A stretch of 64,000 bases of DNA from Antrihabitans stalagmiti (GTDB lineage Bacteria; Actinomycetota; Actinomycetes; Mycobacteriales; Mycobacteriaceae): positions 620,001 to 684,000 of the forward strand of contig NZ_JAEMNV010000003.1 in assembly GCF_016482825.1 (NCBI RefSeq). The letters run 5' to 3'. Position 1 is the first letter of the stretch; every line of letters begins with the position of its first letter. The notes under the pieces are model-generated. The model saw only the letters and a list, made by a program, of their open reading frames with translations, was not told the origin of the DNA and made no database searches. Below, piece by piece: positions 34,093 through 44,103 of the stretch. A program made the position numbers and the translations under genes.

Positions 34093-34108
34093 ACTTGTCA
34101 ATACAAGT
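34093..34108. promoter_or_regulatory. Palindromic candidate GntR operator overlapping a -35 box
   Basis: ACTTGT-caat-ACAAGT is a perfect dyad with 6-bp arms, 28 bases before the FAD oxidoreductase start. Read on the minus strand it contains TTGACA, a consensus -35 hexamer, so a bound repressor would block the promoter. The flanking 34110-34140 is unusually A/T-rich. The GntR regulator at 29895 is the obvious candidate; this is inferred. Confidence 0.55.
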
Positions 34109-34149
34109 AGGGAGTAATTCTTAACTAATAGATATAAGTGGCCAATGAG

Positions 34150-34220
34150 GGCGCTCCGCGCCTCGTGAGTCTTTCAGGAGGTCCCAACCACCAAAAAGAC
34201 TCACGAGCGGCGAAGCCGCC
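34150..34220. repeat. Composite palindromic repeat, copy 2
   Basis: The element is a mini-hairpin GGCGC-TCC-GCGCC, then CTCGTGAGTCTTT, a 17-base centre, AAAAGACTCACGAG, and a second mini-hairpin GCGGC-GAA-GCCGC. Its two ends are of different type: one like the right end of copy 3, one like the left end of copy 1. It lies upstream of divergent genes, not at a gene end, which argues against a pure terminator role. Confidence 0.85.
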
Positions 34221-34291
34221 TCGGTGGTTGGCGAAGACAGGTAGTCCACTACTCAGGCGCTGGGTAGCACCTCGCACCTAGCGTCCTAGGG

Positions 34292-34319
34292 GACTGCGGC
34301 CACGAGGGGGGCCGCAGTC
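34292..34319. promoter_or_regulatory. 10-bp hairpin in the leader of the 34361 gene
   Basis: GACTGCGGCC (34292-34301) pairs with GGCCGCAGTC (34310-34319) around an 8-base G-rich loop. It ends 41 bases before ATG 34361 and is followed by AATAACTTTCC. It could be a terminator for upstream transcription or an attenuator for this gene. Confidence 0.4.
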
Positions 34320-34360
34320 AATAACTTTCCAGGCTGGGGGACGTTCGACAAAGGGGGACG

Positions 34361-34867
34361 ATGTTCTCGCCGACACTGGACATGTTCGACCGGGTCCGGC
34401 TCGTGGCCGCGGAATCCGAACTGCGCAGACGGGGCGGGCTGCTGCAGACCAAAGCGGTCGATGCGGCGCGCCGAATACTCGACCTCGGGGTAGCGCCCAT
34501 GACCGCCGAACGCGGCGGGTCCTGCGCATTTCAAGTACAGCCACACCGCACGGCCGGGGCCGAGTTGTACGCGCGAGCCGACAGGTCGACGCCGGATCTG
34601 GAGAACGTCAGATTCACCCTCGACCAGGAGGTCGGCGGCCGATCGCCGCTCGACCTCGGCTTGTTCGCGGTGGTCTGGTTCAACCTCGAGTCGCTGACCG
34701 GTGGCGTTGCCAGAATGGTCGTCCCCGCAGCGACGGTGGCGTCGGACACGACGTGCGCGGCATCGGTAACCATAGGCCGAGGTGGCGTCGTAGCAGCGAT
34801 GGTCGAGTTGACGGGCGGGCGCGCCAATTCCGAACAGATCGCGCCGGGCTTCGCATACCTGCATTGA
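34361..34867 (+). CDS. Hypothetical protein, 168 aa
   Basis: I recognise no family. The start is well supported: AAGGGGG lies 4 bases before the GACG-ATG spacer and third positions are G/C-rich in this frame. The N-terminal 45 residues are helical and charged (MFDRVRLVAAESELRRRGGLLQTKAVDAARRIL). The second half has beta-like, valine-rich segments (VRFTLDQEVGGRSPLDLGLFAVVWF, ARMVVPAATVAS, GGVVAAMVELTGG). It precedes the first LAL regulator by 41 bases and may be co-transcribed with it. An antisense open frame on the other strand is less likely to be real. Confidence 0.55.
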   Translation: MFSPTLDMFDRVRLVAAESELRRRGGLLQTKAVDAARRILDLGVAPMTAERGGSCAFQVQPHRTAGAELYARADRSTPDLENVRFTLDQEVGGRSPLDLGLFAVVWFNLESLTGGVARMVVPAATVASDTTCAASVTIGRGGVVAAMVELTGGRANSEQIAPGFAYLH

Positions 34868-34908
34868 CGCGCAGCGACAATCGCACCCGCGGCCAATAGG
34901 ATCCCCGT

Positions 34909-37509
34909 ATGGGAACTGCTTGGCCGACCCTCGGTAGGGCGACGCACCTCGACGCCATTGGATCCTCGCTGCTCCCCAGCAGCGGCGCGAACGGTGTCGT
35001 CCTCACCGGCGGCGCCGGCGTCGGCAAGACGACACTCGCAAAAGACGCTGTCCGTGACGCCGGTGTGCCGTTCAAGTGGGTTGTCGGAACCGAGACTGCG
35101 CGTCGAGTCCCACTCGGTGCCTTCGCCCACCTGATCTCGGTGACCAGCCCGATCGAGCCCGCGACGGTCCTGCGGTCCGCCCGTCGCGACATCGTCGCCG
35201 GTATGGCCGGAATGATCATCGGAGTCGACGACGCGCACCTGCTCGACAACTTTTCGGCGACACTCGTCCACCAGTTGGCGATGGGCGGAAGCGCGCGCCT
35301 TGTCGTGACCATTCGCGACAACGAGCCCGCCCCCGACGCCATCACGGCACTGTGGAAAGACGAATGGCTGCACCGGATCGAGCTGTCGTCCTTCACCCGT
35401 GAGCAAACCATCGACCTGTCCGAAACCGTTCTCGGCGGACCCCTCGAAGCGCCGAGCGCGGACCGTATCTTCCGTGTGTCGGAGGGCAACCCGCTGTTTC
35501 TCCGCCACCTCATCGAGGGGGCGCTCGACGCGGGCTCGCTGCGCGAAGTCGCGGGAGTGTGGCAGCTGCGGGGTGAAGCTGCCATCACGCCGCACCTGAA
35601 CACGTTGGTGGAGAGCAGAATCAACAGCCTCTCGGACACCGAACGCCGAGTGCTCGAGCTGCTTTCCTTCTCCGAACCGCTCGACCTCGACGTACTCACC
35701 GACCTCAGCTCGGCTGACGCCGTCGAAGCCGCCGAACGTGACGGCCTCGTTCGGGTCACGAGTGGGGAAGCAGGACTTGTTGCGCGCCTTGGCCATCCGC
35801 TGTACGGCGAAGTTCTGAGCAGCCAGACCGCAAGCCCAACGGCTCGCCGGATTCGTAGCGAACTCGTTCGGCGGATGTCGGTGACCAAGCCGACTCACAT
35901 CATCGACAAGATCCGTCTGGCGGCCCTCGCGCTCGACAGTGACATCCCGCCCAACCCCGAACTGCTGGTGGACGCCGCTCGCGACGCGTTGCGGATGGGT
36001 GCGATCACGCTCGGCGAACGACTCGCCAATGGCGCCAAAGCCGGTGGTGGAGGTTTCTACGCGTCGGTGTATCTCGGCTTCGCCCTGGCCTGGCTCGGCC
36101 GCGGCGAGGAGGTGGAAGCCGAACTCGGCCAATACGATCCGGCTGCGCTCAGTGAGATGGAGATGCTGGTATGGGGTTTGCCGCGCGCGGCGAACTTCTA
36201 CTGGATGCTCGGTCGACCGGCGCAGGGCCGCGCCTTGCTGGAGCTGATGAAGGGGCGAGCGACCGAGAAGCTGGTCGACAACTTGCTCGACGCGCTCGAC
36301 GCGACCTTCATGTTCTACGAATCGCGCTTGTCCGAGGCCGTCGACGTCGTTGCGCGGCTGATGGATTCGCCCGCAAGCACGCCGCTCGCTCGGGCGTGGG
36401 CAGGCTCGTCGGGTGCGGTCAGCCTCGCCTTTCTCGGAAGATTCGACGAAGTGGAGGCGCTGGCCGAGCCCGGACTCGAAGCTGCGACCCTCGCCGAAAG
36501 TGGCAACGTCCGATTCACCTGTGGGCTCGGCCAAACTTTCGCGCTGATCATGACCGGTCGCCTCGACGACGCGCATCGTCTTGCCAAGCACTACGTCGAC
36601 TTCGCGGAACAGCAGCAGCCGGGTCGGTCGATCGGCGGCGTACTGCTAGGACAGGTGCTGTTCGCACGCGGCGACCTGCCTGCCGCGTGTGCCGAATTCA
36701 AGTCGTCCGCAGCAGGTCTCGAAGGCACCGGGTACTCGTGGGCAATGCTGTCGGCGACGCATTTGGCGCAGGCAGCCGCCGCTCTGGGGCGCCGCGACGA
36801 GGCGCACGACGCCTTGGCGCGAGCCGAGCGGCTCTTCGGCGACAACGTCGCGATCTTCGAGCCGGAGTTGCTGCTTGCCCGGGCCTGGGTCGCCGCGTCC
36901 GATGGGGACAGCACCACCGCGAGGAGCCTGGCCCGCGAAGCCGCTGATGTAGCGAGGAACGGCGGTCAGACGGCTGTGCTGTGCCGAATGCTGACGACAG
37001 CAGCACAATTCGGCGACCGCACCATCGCGGCAGACCTCGTCACGGCCTCCCAAGCGGTGCCGGGTGAGTTCGCCGCAGCGGCAGGCAAACTCGGTGCCGC
37101 TCTACTCGAAGCCGGTGCCGGAAAACTGCTCTCGGTGAGTGCCGAATTCGAGCGGATGGGACTGCTGCTCATCGCGGCAGACCTTGCCGCGCTCGCGTCG
37201 GCCGAGTACGCGAGTGCCGGGCAGCGCTCGGACGAGTTGTCCGCGGCCGCAGCTGCACACAGGCTTTCCGCGCTGTGCGGGCACGCGCTCACGCCGGCGC
37301 TGTTGGTATCCGCGCGCTCGCTCCCGCTGACGAACCGTGAACGCGAAGTGGCGAAGATGATCGCCGACGGACTCTCCAACCGCGACATCGCCGACCGCCT
37401 CGTCGTCTCCGTTCGGACCGTCGAGGGTCACATCTACCGGGCGTGCACCAAACTGGAGGTCGTCGACCGGGCCGCGTTGGCCGCAGCAGTGAGTGCCGAG
37501 AACAGGTAG
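34909..37509 (+). CDS. Large ATP-binding LuxR-family (LAL) regulator, paralogue 1
   Basis: An 866-residue LAL protein. The N-terminal STAND-type ATPase has Walker A GGAGVGKTT at residues 34-42 and Walker B IIGVDDAHLL at about 103-112. A central TPR-like helical region of roughly 500 residues follows. The C-terminal LuxR helix-turn-helix (about 805-860) reads LTNREREVAKMIADGLSNRDIADRLVVSVRTVEGHIYRACTKL. LAL proteins are ATP-dependent inducer-sensing activators. A second copy with the same layout is at 44104. It sits directly upstream of the hydrolase-GMC operon, its likely target. Confidence 0.88.
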   Translation: MGTAWPTLGRATHLDAIGSSLLPSSGANGVVLTGGAGVGKTTLAKDAVRDAGVPFKWVVGTETARRVPLGAFAHLISVTSPIEPATVLRSARRDIVAGMAGMIIGVDDAHLLDNFSATLVHQLAMGGSARLVVTIRDNEPAPDAITALWKDEWLHRIELSSFTREQTIDLSETVLGGPLEAPSADRIFRVSEGNPLFLRHLIEGALDAGSLREVAGVWQLRGEAAITPHLNTLVESRINSLSDTERRVLELLSFSEPLDLDVLTDLSSADAVEAAERDGLVRVTSGEAGLVARLGHPLYGEVLSSQTASPTARRIRSELVRRMSVTKPTHIIDKIRLAALALDSDIPPNPELLVDAARDALRMGAITLGERLANGAKAGGGGFYASVYLGFALAWLGRGEEVEAELGQYDPAALSEMEMLVWGLPRAANFYWMLGRPAQGRALLELMKGRATEKLVDNLLDALDATFMFYESRLSEAVDVVARLMDSPASTPLARAWAGSSGAVSLAFLGRFDEVEALAEPGLEAATLAESGNVRFTCGLGQTFALIMTGRLDDAHRLAKHYVDFAEQQQPGRSIGGVLLGQVLFARGDLPAACAEFKSSAAGLEGTGYSWAMLSATHLAQAAAALGRRDEAHDALARAERLFGDNVAIFEPELLLARAWVAASDGDSTTARSLAREAADVARNGGQTAVLCRMLTTAAQFGDRTIAADLVTASQAVPGEFAAAAGKLGAALLEAGAGKLLSVSAEFERMGLLLIAADLAALASAEYASAGQRSDELSAAAAAHRLSALCGHALTPALLVSARSLPLTNREREVAKMIADGLSNRDIADRLVVSVRTVEGHIYRACTKLEVVDRAALAAAVSAENR

Positions 37510-37575
37510 TCGATTACTCATGTTCCACTGCGCCTGAGCGATCACAATCTAAACCGTGTAGTCGGGGGCCGATCG

Positions 37576-38634
37576 ATGGCCGGAGGCGTTGTGACAGGTG
37601 TTCTGAATGGGGCGTTCGAGACGATCGGCTTCGACGCTCTCGATGGACGGCGGTTGCTGCTTCACCGATTGCAGCCGAGGTCGGGGGTCAACGAGCTCGG
37701 TCCGGTGCTGATGATCGCTGGAACGAGTGTGCGGGCAGGGATCTTCAGCCCGCCACTGCCGCGGACGTTGCCTCGAATGCTGTCCGACGAAGGCTACGAC
37801 GTCTGGCTTCTCGACTGGCGAGCGAGCATCGACCTACCTGCGACGGACTTCACACTCGACGACGCCGCCGTATACGACCATCCCGCTGCCGTCGCCACGA
37901 TCTGCGCCGTGACGAAGCGGGACAGGATCAAAGCGATCGTGCACTGCCAAGGATCGACCAGTTTTATGATGTCGATCGTCTCCGGTCTGCTGCCTCAGGT
38001 GTCGACGGTCGTCAGCAATTCCGTTGCCCTGCACCCGCATGTGCCGAAGTTGATGTGGGTGAAGATGCCGTTGGCGATGGCGGCCCTGCGCCCGTTCGTC
38101 ACGGAACTCAACGCGCAGTGGGGTTTGCACGCACCGGGTGCGGTGCCGAAGCTACTGAACTTTGCGATGCGGGCGGTCCATCACGAATGCAACAACTCGG
38201 TGTGCAAGATGTCGAGCTTCATGTACGGCACCGGGTTTCCGACGTTGTGGCGGCACGAGAACCTGACGGACGCAACACACGAGTGGCTCAAAGGTGAAGT
38301 GGCGCAGGCACCGATGTCGTTCTTCCTGCAGATTCAGGAGTCTATCGAGGCGGGCGAACTGGTGTCGTCGGATCGGCATCGCGACGTACTGCCTGCAACG
38401 TTCACCTCGAAACCACCGCAGACCGACGCGCGGTTCGCCTTCGTGACAGGCGAACGGAATGCAACCTTTCTCCCGTCTGGGATGGCGAAGACCTTCGAAT
38501 TCTTCGACGCCTACGAGCATGGTCGGCACAGCTTCCGGGTACTGCCCGACTACGGACATCTCGATGTGTTCCTCGGGAAAAATGCTGCGACCGAAGTCTT
38601 TCCGATGATCATCGACGAGTTGGGCAAGGACTGA
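37576..38634 (+). CDS. Alpha/beta hydrolase with Cys nucleophile (PhaC-like box)
   Basis: A 352-residue alpha/beta-fold protein. The nucleophile elbow is VHCQGS, with Cys124 in place of the usual serine, as in polyhydroxyalkanoate synthases. A likely catalytic His is in PDYGHLDVFLG near the C-terminus and DVWLLDWRAS precedes the elbow. The substrate is unknown; the neighbouring GMC oxidoreductase resembles cholesterol-oxidase-type enzymes, so a sterol ester or long acyl compound is possible. It starts a four-gene run (37576-41133) with overlapping or nearly touching genes. Confidence 0.78.
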   Translation: MAGGVVTGVLNGAFETIGFDALDGRRLLLHRLQPRSGVNELGPVLMIAGTSVRAGIFSPPLPRTLPRMLSDEGYDVWLLDWRASIDLPATDFTLDDAAVYDHPAAVATICAVTKRDRIKAIVHCQGSTSFMMSIVSGLLPQVSTVVSNSVALHPHVPKLMWVKMPLAMAALRPFVTELNAQWGLHAPGAVPKLLNFAMRAVHHECNNSVCKMSSFMYGTGFPTLWRHENLTDATHEWLKGEVAQAPMSFFLQIQESIEAGELVSSDRHRDVLPATFTSKPPQTDARFAFVTGERNATFLPSGMAKTFEFFDAYEHGRHSFRVLPDYGHLDVFLGKNAATEVFPMIIDELGKD

Positions 38635-38636
38635 CC

Positions 38637-38996
38637 ATGCCGCGCGTGATCCTCTTCAGCAACCTGGCGCTACTGGCAGGAGCGTCGATATTGCTCGGAG
38701 CCGGACTGGCTCGCCAACTTGGTAGCACTGCCGCACCGCAGCATGTGCTGCCCACCGGCTGGTTCTTCGTCCTGACCTACCTTTGCCTGGCAACCGCTGC
38801 AGTGCTACTGGTCACAGAGTGGTTCAGCGGGGTACGTGCGGCCGGTGTGATCGCTTTCGGGTCGGCTGTCGTGTCGACGGTTCTGGCCCATCGTGACGTC
38901 GAAGGTGCTGTAGCACTTACAGTTCGGCTGATCGTCTGGGCAGCCGTCGCCTGCTGGTTCTACAAACTGGCCTACCTCGCGAGGGCCGACCGATGA
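38637..38996 (+). CDS. Small membrane protein, 119 aa
   Basis: A protein with four hydrophobic segments (FSNLALLAGASILLGAGLA, GWFFVLTYLCLATAAVLLVTEW, AAGVIAFGSAVVSTVLAH, VRLIVWAAVACWFYKLAYLA). I recognise no family. It starts 2 bases after the hydrolase stop and its end overlaps the next gene by 4 bases (ATGA). It might anchor or deliver substrate to the oxidoreductase encoded downstream; this is inferred only from operon position. Confidence 0.68.
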   Translation: MPRVILFSNLALLAGASILLGAGLARQLGSTAAPQHVLPTGWFFVLTYLCLATAAVLLVTEWFSGVRAAGVIAFGSAVVSTVLAHRDVEGAVALTVRLIVWAAVACWFYKLAYLARADR

Positions 38997-39586
38997 GCGG
39001 AGTCACCTTTCGTGAAGTCATGACTGGGCAATTGTCGCTCGGCACAACCGATCCGCGTGCGGGTTACCAGAACCCGAACTCGGTGGGATTCGTTGTCGAT
39101 GCGACGATCGACATCCCCGACCTCACAGCATTTCTCGACGATCCGAACCATCGTGGCGGCTTGCTCGCCGACGTAGATGTGCCGAGATGGGGCGAGCAGT
39201 TCGGCTCCCGTGTCGCCGGCACCTTCGGTCTGTTCACACCGACCGAGCACGCCAGGACGACGCACATGATCTACGAGCTGCCGGTTACCATCGACGGCCG
39301 TCCGCACTGGATCGTCGGCGTGAAACATATCCGTGTCGAGGCTGTTTGGCGATTGTGGCCGGCGACGACAACGCTGTACGCGACCGTCCACGAAGGACAC
39401 GGCAGCAGCGGCACCATCGTGGGCGCCGGGATTGTGCGCCTGAAGCTGTCCGGCGTGTTGGCGATGCTCGCGACGATGCGCGGCACTCGCGCGCGCTGGC
39501 CCGTTCGCGTGTGGAACGTGCTGCGATTTCTGACCTTTTTCACCACCGGCTTGGTATCGACCTATCTGTTGCGGAGGCGGGCATGA
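38993..39586 (+). CDS. Hypothetical protein of GMC-oxidoreductase operon, 197 aa
   Basis: A mostly beta-rich protein without a signal peptide: FREVMTGQLSLGTTDPRAGYQ, DATIDIPDLTAFLDDPNHRGGLLADVDVPRWG, GTFGLFTPTEHARTTHMIYELPVTIDGRPHWIVGVKHI. The C-terminus is hydrophobic and basic (VLRFLTFFTTGLVSTYLLRRRA). I know domains of this kind only as companions of GMC-type cholesterol oxidase-like proteins and cannot name it. Both ends overlap neighbours by 4 bases, so it is tightly coupled to the small membrane protein and to the GMC enzyme. Confidence 0.7.
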   Translation: MSGVTFREVMTGQLSLGTTDPRAGYQNPNSVGFVVDATIDIPDLTAFLDDPNHRGGLLADVDVPRWGEQFGSRVAGTFGLFTPTEHARTTHMIYELPVTIDGRPHWIVGVKHIRVEAVWRLWPATTTLYATVHEGHGSSGTIVGAGIVRLKLSGVLAMLATMRGTRARWPVRVWNVLRFLTFFTTGLVSTYLLRRRA

Positions 39587-41133
39587 ACAGCGAGCCACTC
39601 GACTTCGTCGTTGTCGGTAGCGGATTCGGTGGTGCGGTTGCGGCATGCAGGCTGGCAGAGGCGGGAAAGGGGGTCCTCGTTCTCGAACGTGGCCGGGAGT
39701 GGGAGGTCAAGGACTATCCGAGCCAGTCCGGACGAAACTGGTTCTACAGCAACCGAAATCCGCAGCGCTGGAACGGGTGGATCGAAGTTCGCCGAATGGA
39801 CGGCGACATGACCGTGGTCTGTGGAGCCGGGGTCGGCGGCGGTTCCCTCATCTACGCCAACGTATCCGTCGATGCCGGCGAGGAGGCGTTCCTGAAGAAC
39901 TGGCCGCCAGAGCTGACATCGGCTACGTTGCGGCCGTTCTACAAGAGGGTCGAAGAGGTCATGCCAGCGGAAGTAGTTCCCGACAATCAGCTCTCCGTGC
40001 GATACCACCTGATGCACGATGCGATCACGCAAGTCGACCCGGCCGCCAAGTTTCGCAAGCTCCCGTTGGCCGTCAACTTTTCCTCGAATGGTTCGACGGA
40101 CGAGAACGGGCAGAAGGCGTGCATCCATTGCGGTAACTGCGACATCGGTTGCGCGGTGGGCGCCAAGCACACCCTCGATGTGAACTACCTTGCCCGGGCC
40201 CGTGTGGCAGGAGCGGACATTCGTCCACTTTGCCAGGTGAGTCACCTCTCGAAAGCGGGTGACGCCTGGGTTGTGCACTACCGGGACTTCCGAACGCCCG
40301 TGCCGACAAACGAAACCGTGTTGGCCCACAACGTGATTCTCGCCGCGGGCTCGCTCGGTTCGACCGAGATCCTCCTATGGTCGCGGGATGTCGAGAAGAC
40401 GCTGCCCGACCTGCCGAGTGCACTCGGCAAGGGTTGGAGTTCCAACGGCGACTTCCTCACCATCGCGCGCTACCGCAACAGACCCGTCGAGCCGACGAAG
40501 GGACCGGTGATCACCGCAGCGATCGACTACCTCGACGGACCCGATGCGCGTTTCTTCGTCGAAGACGGTGGTATACCCAACCTCGCTGATGTGTTTTTCA
40601 AAACCGACGCGCAGTCCCGCGGATTCAAGAAGTGGCTGCACAATCGTGGTGCAGCAGTGTCTTTCATGCCGTGGTTCGGCCAGGCGATCGACGCGTCCAA
40701 CGGTGAGCTCTACATTCGCCGATCGTGGCGTCGTCGCCGATCGCCGGCGCTGAAGATGAAGTGGGATCCCGCGGATTCGATCCAGACCATCGAGGCGATG
40801 CGCACGAAGCATCGAGAATTGACCGCGAAGACCGGTGGAACCACATGGCCGTCGTTGTTCTGGAAGCTTTTTCGAGGATTGATCACCCCGCACCCGCTCG
40901 GTGGTTGCAACATGGCGTCGTCGCCGGACAAGGGTGTTGTCGACCATGCCGGCAAAGTGTTCGGCTACGAGGGCTTGTACGTCATGGACGGTTCGATCAT
41001 TCCGTATGCAATCGGTAGAAATCCGTCCAAAACGATTGCGGCCGTGGCCGAACGCGCGGTCGAAATACTGCTGGGCGAGACGGCGGCGTCAGAGCCCGCG
41101 CCAGAACTGGGTGAGGAAGGCGCCATTGCCTGA
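39583..41133 (+). CDS. GMC-family FAD oxidoreductase (cholesterol oxidase-like) with Cys-rich motif
   Basis: A 516-residue GMC flavoenzyme. The FAD motif VVVGSGFGGAVAACRLAEAG is at residues 9-28 and VVCGAGVGGGSLIYANV at 78-94. A cysteine motif ACIHCGNCDIGC (Cys180, 183, 186, 190) precedes GAKHTLDVNYLARA. The C-terminal part ends with PHPLGGCNMASSPDKGVVDHAGKVFGYEGLYVMDGSIIP and NPSKTIAAVAER, the active-site His/Asn region. It resembles mycobacterial ChoD-type proteins and would oxidise an alcohol or sterol. The cysteine spacing suggests a metal or Fe-S site. Its 3' end overlaps the convergent M50 gene by 45 bases. Confidence 0.85.
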   Translation: MNSEPLDFVVVGSGFGGAVAACRLAEAGKGVLVLERGREWEVKDYPSQSGRNWFYSNRNPQRWNGWIEVRRMDGDMTVVCGAGVGGGSLIYANVSVDAGEEAFLKNWPPELTSATLRPFYKRVEEVMPAEVVPDNQLSVRYHLMHDAITQVDPAAKFRKLPLAVNFSSNGSTDENGQKACIHCGNCDIGCAVGAKHTLDVNYLARARVAGADIRPLCQVSHLSKAGDAWVVHYRDFRTPVPTNETVLAHNVILAAGSLGSTEILLWSRDVEKTLPDLPSALGKGWSSNGDFLTIARYRNRPVEPTKGPVITAAIDYLDGPDARFFVEDGGIPNLADVFFKTDAQSRGFKKWLHNRGAAVSFMPWFGQAIDASNGELYIRRSWRRRRSPALKMKWDPADSIQTIEAMRTKHRELTAKTGGTTWPSLFWKLFRGLITPHPLGGCNMASSPDKGVVDHAGKVFGYEGLYVMDGSIIPYAIGRNPSKTIAAVAERAVEILLGETAASEPAPELGEEGAIA

Positions 41134-41871
41134 CCACCACGACGGTATCCCCGACAGCTCGAACAGCCAGTAGATGCTGTCGAAGAACGCCGCGTTGAGC
41201 TGCGGGACGAAAAGCAGCGCCAACACGGCAAGCAGACCGAGTGACTTGTACTGCTCCAACGTGTGGCGAGTCTTCGGACTCAGCGACGGCTCCAGCGCGC
41301 CGTAACCGTCGAGGCCGGGTATCGGCAGCATGTTCAGCACCGTTGCGGTGATCTGCAGGAACGCAAGGAAACTCGCTCCGAACCAAAATGCTTCGTTTTC
41401 GGTGGAACTGCCGAACATCTTGACGATCGTCAGCAGAACAACCGCGCACGCCGCGTTCACCGCGGGTCCAGCCAGACTGATCCTGCGCTGCACCGCAGGG
41501 CCGAACATGCCCGACCGTACATAGACCGCACCGCCGGGCAATCCGATGCCGCCCATCGCGATGAACAGAACCGGCAATCCGATGGAGAGCAACGGATGGC
41601 TGTACTTGAGGGGGTTCAGCGTCAGATAGCCGCGGACCTCGACCTCGCGATCACCGGCACGCCACGCTGTGTAGGCGTGTGCGAACTCGTGCAGACACAG
41701 GGACACGATCCAGCCGAACACCACGAAGATGATCACGCCGACGTGGGCGAGGATGCTGTCGACGTCAGCCGACCACGCGATCGCACCACCTACCGCCGCG
41801 AGCGCGATGACGGCCAGGAACACCGGGCTCGGCCGGACAGCGTTGGCGCGTATGCGTGACGGGTACGTCAT
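41089..41871 (-). CDS. M50-family site-2-like membrane metalloprotease
   Basis: A 260-residue intramembrane protease. The zinc site HEFAH (His61, Glu62, His65) lies in a hydrophobic helix, and the third ligand is in NMLPIPGLDGYG (Asp188). Five or six membrane segments are visible. It matches the short M50 group of actinobacteria (M. tuberculosis Rv0359). Substrates are unknown. It overlaps the upstream gene by 4 bases (ATGA) and its 3' end overlaps the GMC gene. It is encoded near purA, as in mycobacteria. Confidence 0.88.
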   Translation of the reverse strand: MTYPSRIRANAVRPSPVFLAVIALAAVGGAIAWSADVDSILAHVGVIIFVVFGWIVSLCLHEFAHAYTAWRAGDREVEVRGYLTLNPLKYSHPLLSIGLPVLFIAMGGIGLPGGAVYVRSGMFGPAVQRRISLAGPAVNAACAVVLLTIVKMFGSSTENEAFWFGASFLAFLQITATVLNMLPIPGLDGYGALEPSLSPKTRHTLEQYKSLGLLAVLALLFVPQLNAAFFDSIYWLFELSGIPSWWSGNGAFLTQFWRGL

Positions 41872-42533
41872 CGCACCAGCAGCCAGGGCTCGTGGTGGCG
41901 GTAGAAAGCCGACCTGGTCTGGCTGTGCGCACTCGGGACCCCGTCACGAACGAGCACTGCGGTACGGGCACCGAGTTGCATCGCTCGCCCCGACACCCAC
42001 CGGCGTCGAGTGAAGACGGTGCGGCGCCGGACATATGCGCGCAACCCCGGCAAAGCGGCAGTCGGCTCGAGCGCGATCGACTCGATCAAACCGGTGAAGA
42101 GTTTGGTGTCGTCGACGTATGCCTCGCCCTCGAGTTTTTCCCCTGGCGGGCCGGTGATCGTGGCGCCACCGACGAGGACGATGCCGAGGTCGTCGCGGAT
42201 GAGCGGCATTTCGACCGGGGAGCCGTTGAGGGCGTTGTTCGCTGCCTGCGCGCCGGTGCCGGTCGAGTAGATCCGCGCGGACGGCGACGGGTCGCACGGG
42301 ACGTACCCGACCTCGACCTGCAGTCTTTCGGTTCGCATCAACACAGTCAGGACCGCCGCGAGCGCCGAATCGTCGCCGAGCACGATCAATCGGGGCTGCT
42401 TCTCGTCGTCGATCGCATGCAGCAGATCCTCGAGATCGCTCGCAGTCGGGATCGGTGGCACCGTCGTCGCAGTGTGGGACGCCAGTGCAAGAGGCACCGG
42501 TCCGTCGCCACAGCGCAGGACGAAGATGTGCAC
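41868..42533 (-). CDS. Conserved actinobacterial protein next to purA (Rv0358-like)
   Basis: A 221-residue soluble protein with VHIFVLRCGDGPVPLALASHTATT at the start, DEKQPRLIVLGDDSALAAVLTVLMRTERLQVEVGYVPCDPS in the middle, and YVRRRTVFTRRRWVSGRAMQLGARTAVLVRDGVP near the end. The middle and last parts recall a diacylglycerol-kinase catalytic-like or nucleotide-binding fold, but I would not assign a function. It is translationally coupled to the M50 protease and divergent from purA. GTG 42533 is the best start. Confidence 0.7.
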   Translation of the reverse strand: MHIFVLRCGDGPVPLALASHTATTVPPIPTASDLEDLLHAIDDEKQPRLIVLGDDSALAAVLTVLMRTERLQVEVGYVPCDPSPSARIYSTGTGAQAANNALNGSPVEMPLIRDDLGIVLVGGATITGPPGEKLEGEAYVDDTKLFTGLIESIALEPTAALPGLRAYVRRRTVFTRRRWVSGRAMQLGARTAVLVRDGVPSAHSQTRSAFYRHHEPWLLVR

Positions 42534-42601
42534 GTAATGCTCCTCGTGTCGGGCGCGGGAATATGACGCGGTGCGAGACTGCCACGATAGCCGCACGCTG
42601 A

Positions 42602-44020
<1,419 letters not shown>

Positions 44021-44090
44021 GCAGCTCCGCTGCTCGTGAGTCTTTTCGGCGGGCCCGCCCACCAAAAAGACTCACGAGGCGCGGAGCGCC
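44021..44090. repeat. Composite palindromic repeat, copy 3 (most intact)
   Basis: The element begins directly after the purA stop. It consists of mini-hairpin GCAGC-TCC-GCTGC, core CTCGTGAGTCTTTT, a 12-bp palindrome GGCGGGCCCGCC at the centre (44048-44059), core AAAAAGACTCACGAG, and mini-hairpin GGCGC-GGA-GCGCC. It ends 13 bases before the ATG of LAL paralogue 2. On each strand, a GC hairpin is followed by TCGTGAGTCTTTT, which could terminate transcription from both sides. Confidence 0.88.
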
Positions 44091-44103
44091 CTAGAATTCG
44101 TTC

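Noticed and set aside
34222-34291. Possible DosR-like box near GTCCTAGGGGAC
   Set aside because: The match to the dormancy-regulator consensus is poor and there is no DosR-type gene nearby.
34531-36591. 686-codon open frame antisense to LAL paralogue 1
   Set aside because: It mirrors the real gene, has no domain, no ribosome site and is rich in residues that arise from reverse-reading G/C-rich codons.
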